From the NCBI GenBank assembly GCA_013177935.1, contig JABLXZ010000002.1, positions 62,001 through 126,000 on the forward strand: a stretch of 64,000 nt of DNA, written 5' to 3'. The DNA is from a candidate division WOR-3 bacterium. GTDB lineage: Bacteria; Hydrothermota; Tepidihabitantia; Tepidihabitantales; Tepidihabitantaceae. The position numbers and the translations under genes were made by a program. The notes beneath the pieces are model-generated. The model did not search any database and was not told the DNA's origin. It saw only the letters and a program-made list of their open reading frames with translations. This document shows, one piece after another, positions 61,645 to 64,000 of the stretch. The stretch's first letter is position 1, and each line of letters begins with the position of its first letter.

Positions 61645-62331
61645 GTGCAATGCAATGAAATCATAAAGCGGTTGCGGGCGCTTGGCAAACCGAAAGCGGT
61701 TGCCGGAATGGCACGATTCGGGATTAATACGAAGCGGGCTTACGGAGTGTCAATTCCCGATTTGAGAAGACTGGCAAAGGAAATTGGTAAGAACCATAAA
61801 CTGGCGCAGGAACTGTGGAAAATAGATAACCGGGAAACGCGCATCCTTGCCGGTATGGTTGATGAGCCGGAACTTGTGACTGAAGACCAGATGGAGAAGC
61901 GGGTTAAGGATTTTGCGGACTGGGAGGTCTGTGACCAGGTCTGCCAGAACCTTTTTATTTATACCAAGTTTGCCTATCAGAAGGCGCAGGAGTGGAGCCG
62001 GCGTGATGAGGAGTTTGTTAAGCGGGCAGGTTTTGCCTTGATGGCGTGGCTGGCGTTCAAGGATAAGACGGCAAAGGATGAGGCGTTTGAGCGGTTTCTG
62101 CCCGCTATCAAAAGGGAGGCAACGGATAATAGAAATTTTGTGAAGAAGGCGGTGAACTGGGCGTTAAGGCAGATTGGTAAAAGAAGTATTTACCTGAATG
62201 AGAAGGCACTAAAAACGGCAAGGGAGGTTGAAAAGATTGAATCTAAGAGTGCCAGATGGATTGCCCGGGATGCAATCAAGGAGCTAACAAGCAATGCCGT
62301 GCAGGAGCGGCTGAAAAAGGTGGGCGGTTAA
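61645..62331 (+). CDS. DNA alkylation repair protein (AlkD-like)
   Basis: 228 residues, family length, starting with a GTG 6 nt past the -10 box; no Shine-Dalgarno, so leaderless. AlkD enzymes are HEAT-repeat glycosylases that excise N3- and N7-alkylated bases. IKRLRALGKPKAVAGMARFGINTKRAYGVSIPDLRRLAKEIG starts it and KRVKDFADWEVCDQVCQNLF, RRDEEFVKRAGFALMAWLAF and NFVKKAVNWALRQIGKRS (the catalytic-region Trp and Arg) follow. This is the intact parent of the two 5' copies at 54518 and 60367. Its GC-richness agrees with the core genome. Confidence 0.9.
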   Translation: MQCNEIIKRLRALGKPKAVAGMARFGINTKRAYGVSIPDLRRLAKEIGKNHKLAQELWKIDNRETRILAGMVDEPELVTEDQMEKRVKDFADWEVCDQVCQNLFIYTKFAYQKAQEWSRRDEEFVKRAGFALMAWLAFKDKTAKDEAFERFLPAIKREATDNRNFVKKAVNWALRQIGKRSIYLNEKALKTAREVEKIESKSARWIARDAIKELTSNAVQERLKKVGG

Positions 62332-62344
62332 GTAAGGAGGAAAT

Positions 62345-63823
62345 GTGAAAATAAGTTGCGGAGCGGTTTTGCTCGGTCTGGTGCTAATGGTGGCACCGGT
62401 TTTTGCCAATTTGTGGTATCTTCGCCGGGGTGCTGATAGTCTTGATGATGCCTGGGCGGTTACCGTTGATAGTAGCGGCAGGGTTTACTGGGCAACAACC
62501 GAATGGCAACCCCGCGCCACCCATAATGACATCTTTCTTTACATCGTTGACTCTACCGGCAGGCAACTGTGGCGCAGTCAACCGCTGAGCGATACATCAA
62601 GAAATCGGGTTGCATTCATTGCCGTGCTTGAAGAGCCCAATCTTTATATCGGGGGCAGAATTGAAAAGATTAGTACCGATTTGCTGCTTTTATCACTGCG
62701 CCGCGACCAGGATACCTTTGTCCCGGAATGGCAGTATATCTGGGACCAGGCACGAGGATATGAGGAGGTTGATGGCATCGGCGTGGAAGGGGATGTGATT
62801 TATCTCTCGGGCTGGACCACACCGTCCCTGTGGAACAATGACATCGTTGTCCAGAAACTCAACCGCAGCGGCACTCTCCTGTGGAGTAGCACCTGGGGCG
62901 GACCTGGTCTGGAAGGTGCCAATGGTCATCTGGCACTGGACGCTAACAACATCTACCTCGCCTCACATCTCGGCACGCTTGACTCGAGTGGCAACGCCAT
63001 CTTAATTGCCTTTTCCAAAGATAGTGGCACCTATCTCTGGGATTCAATCTGGGATGGGTATCATCTCGACGACAACTTCTTCGGACTGGAGATGAGCAGC
63101 GACTCTTTTCTGTATTGCTTTGGTTATACCGACACCGAACCATCTATTTTCGGTCAACTGGACCTGATTCTGGTGAAGTACACCCGCACCGGTCAGAAGC
63201 TCTGGGAAAGGCGCTGGGGTGGTCCAAATAGTGAGTGGGGACGGGCAATTCTGGCTGATGGCGATAGTGTCGTTTATATCTGTGGCAATACTGCCAGTTA
63301 TGGTGGCGGTGCTACAGACATAGTATTGGTGAAATATAACTCAAGCGGCGAATTACTTGGTTGCAGGACCTGGGGTGGGCGTCAGGATGACATTGTTCAC
63401 GATATCGTTAAATTCGGTGACCATTTATACATCACGGGAAGGACCCAAAACTTTGGTGCCGAACAAGAGGATGCGCTCCTCATCAAGGCCAATGCCCGGA
63501 CTATGGAATTACCGGATACATTAATTGGTATCGAAGACCGCAGCGGCAATCAGCCGGTGCGATTAACCGTAACTCCCAACCCGTTTATTAACCAGACGGC
63601 AATTAACTTCAGCACCAGAAATGAGCCGGTTTGGTTAACTATTTATGACCCTGTCGGGCAGGTAGTTAGAGACATTTTTATCCCTGCCCGGTCTGGAACC
63701 AGACCGGTTATCTGGAACGGCCGAGACAATTCCGGCAAACCGCTTGACCCGGGTATCTACTTTATCCAGCTGAAGGCGGGCACAGCCAATTCAACCGGTA
63801 AAGTCTTGCTACTGCGCCATTGA
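62345..63823 (+). CDS. Secreted SBBP-like propeller protein with T9SS-like C-terminus
   Basis: 492 residues from a GTG at 62345 with AAGGAGG just upstream. Signal peptide (GAVLLGLVLMVAPVFAN). The body is a beta-propeller with SBBP-like blades: WAVTVDSSGRVYWATTE, LLWSSTWGGPGLEGA, KLWERRWGGPNSEWGRAI, GCRTWGGRQDDIVHDIV. The C-terminal ~85 residues (LTVTPNPFINQTAINFSTRN ... LDPGIYFIQLKAG ... KVLLLRH) are a FlgD/T9SS type A-like domain. Probably secreted to the cell surface. It follows the alkD-like gene after 13 nt. Confidence 0.8.
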   Translation: MKISCGAVLLGLVLMVAPVFANLWYLRRGADSLDDAWAVTVDSSGRVYWATTEWQPRATHNDIFLYIVDSTGRQLWRSQPLSDTSRNRVAFIAVLEEPNLYIGGRIEKISTDLLLLSLRRDQDTFVPEWQYIWDQARGYEEVDGIGVEGDVIYLSGWTTPSLWNNDIVVQKLNRSGTLLWSSTWGGPGLEGANGHLALDANNIYLASHLGTLDSSGNAILIAFSKDSGTYLWDSIWDGYHLDDNFFGLEMSSDSFLYCFGYTDTEPSIFGQLDLILVKYTRTGQKLWERRWGGPNSEWGRAILADGDSVVYICGNTASYGGGATDIVLVKYNSSGELLGCRTWGGRQDDIVHDIVKFGDHLYITGRTQNFGAEQEDALLIKANARTMELPDTLIGIEDRSGNQPVRLTVTPNPFINQTAINFSTRNEPVWLTIYDPVGQVVRDIFIPARSGTRPVIWNGRDNSGKPLDPGIYFIQLKAGTANSTGKVLLLRH

Positions 63824-63832
63824 TTTAAAAAC

Positions 63833-63860
63833 TTGACAGCACATCTGCCGGGCATAAAAT
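63833..63860 (+). promoter_or_regulatory. Promoter reading towards the window end
   Basis: TTGACA (63833-63838), 16 nt, TAAAAT (63855-63860). Sequence 63861-64000 has no convincing start codon or gene; the next gene would lie outside the window. Confidence 0.6.
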
Positions 63861-64000
63861 TTTATTGACGAATAGGGCGTTTTTTACAATCAGGGGCATC
63901 AATTTCCTCATTGGGCATTCTGCCTGCGGGATGCGCTAATCCTTGGAAAAAAACATCTCCTGGCGCCGGGGTGTTTTGATGCTGGCTTAATTTATTTAAG

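Overview
The window looks like the chromosome of an uncultured bacterium of the Fibrobacteres-Chlorobi-Bacteroidetes (FCB) sphere. It is compatible with candidate division WOR-3 (Stahlbacteria), though the sequence alone cannot fix this. Signs are several large secreted proteins ending in type IX secretion (T9SS)-like sorting domains, two PorV/PorQ-type outer-membrane proteins, a TonB-dependent receptor with a carboxypeptidase-like N-domain, a V/A-type ATPase D subunit and a solitary 16S rRNA gene. Promoters are strikingly regular (TTGACA/TTGACT, usually a 16-17 nt spacer, then TATAAT/TAAAAT). Many genes start 5-9 nt after the -10 box with no ribosome-binding site, so they are probably leaderless.

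Layout. (1) 1-8.3 kb, minus strand: an envelope operon of lipoprotein, TonB receptor, large secreted protein, PorV-like protein and clostripain (cut by the window edge). (2) 8.6-19.8 kb: three modular surface proteins (CARDB-like, Kelch-like and BNR-like modules with sorting domains), interrupted by a kbl-deoC operon and a block of degenerate repeats. (3) 19.9-26.7 kb: smpB-amidase-rluA-lipoprotein operon, then leaderless glmM-glmS. (4) 26.8-32.5 kb: a type III-like restriction-modification pair (mod, res), with res under its own strong promoter and a structured leader. (5) 32.8-43.99 kb: a beta-propeller protein, V-ATPase D, VanZ-like, hisS; an acpP-fabF-etfB-coaE-phosphoribosyltransferase operon; porV2, yhaM-like and rsmG. 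(6) 44.1-48.4 kb: 16S rRNA with its own promoter, RNase III-type stem and terminator, fmdB-like, groESL and tRNA-Val. (7) 48.6-50.3 kb: a three-gene operon with an ECF-like sigma factor.

(8) 50.3-61.6 kb is an AT-rich accessory island. Every gene is on the plus strand and most are defence-like: an AbiJ-type abortive infection protein, a GmrSD-like DUF262/HNH protein, a frameshifted PD-(D/E)XK nuclease, an AbiEi/AbiEii toxin-antitoxin pair, a DNA methyltransferase with a C-terminal SNase-like domain next to a MjaI-type (CTAG) endonuclease, two identical zinc-ribbon genes in a duplicated block, and a 5'-truncated Hsp90/MORC-like ATPase with a nuclease-like C-terminus. The island carries three kinds of recombination scar: a repeated promoter module (3 copies), a repeated promoter plus 5' end of an alkD-like gene (3 copies, one fused in frame to a lipoprotein gene), and attC-like half sites. 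(9) 61.6-64 kb: the intact alkD-like gene, another sorted surface protein, and a promoter reading out of the window.
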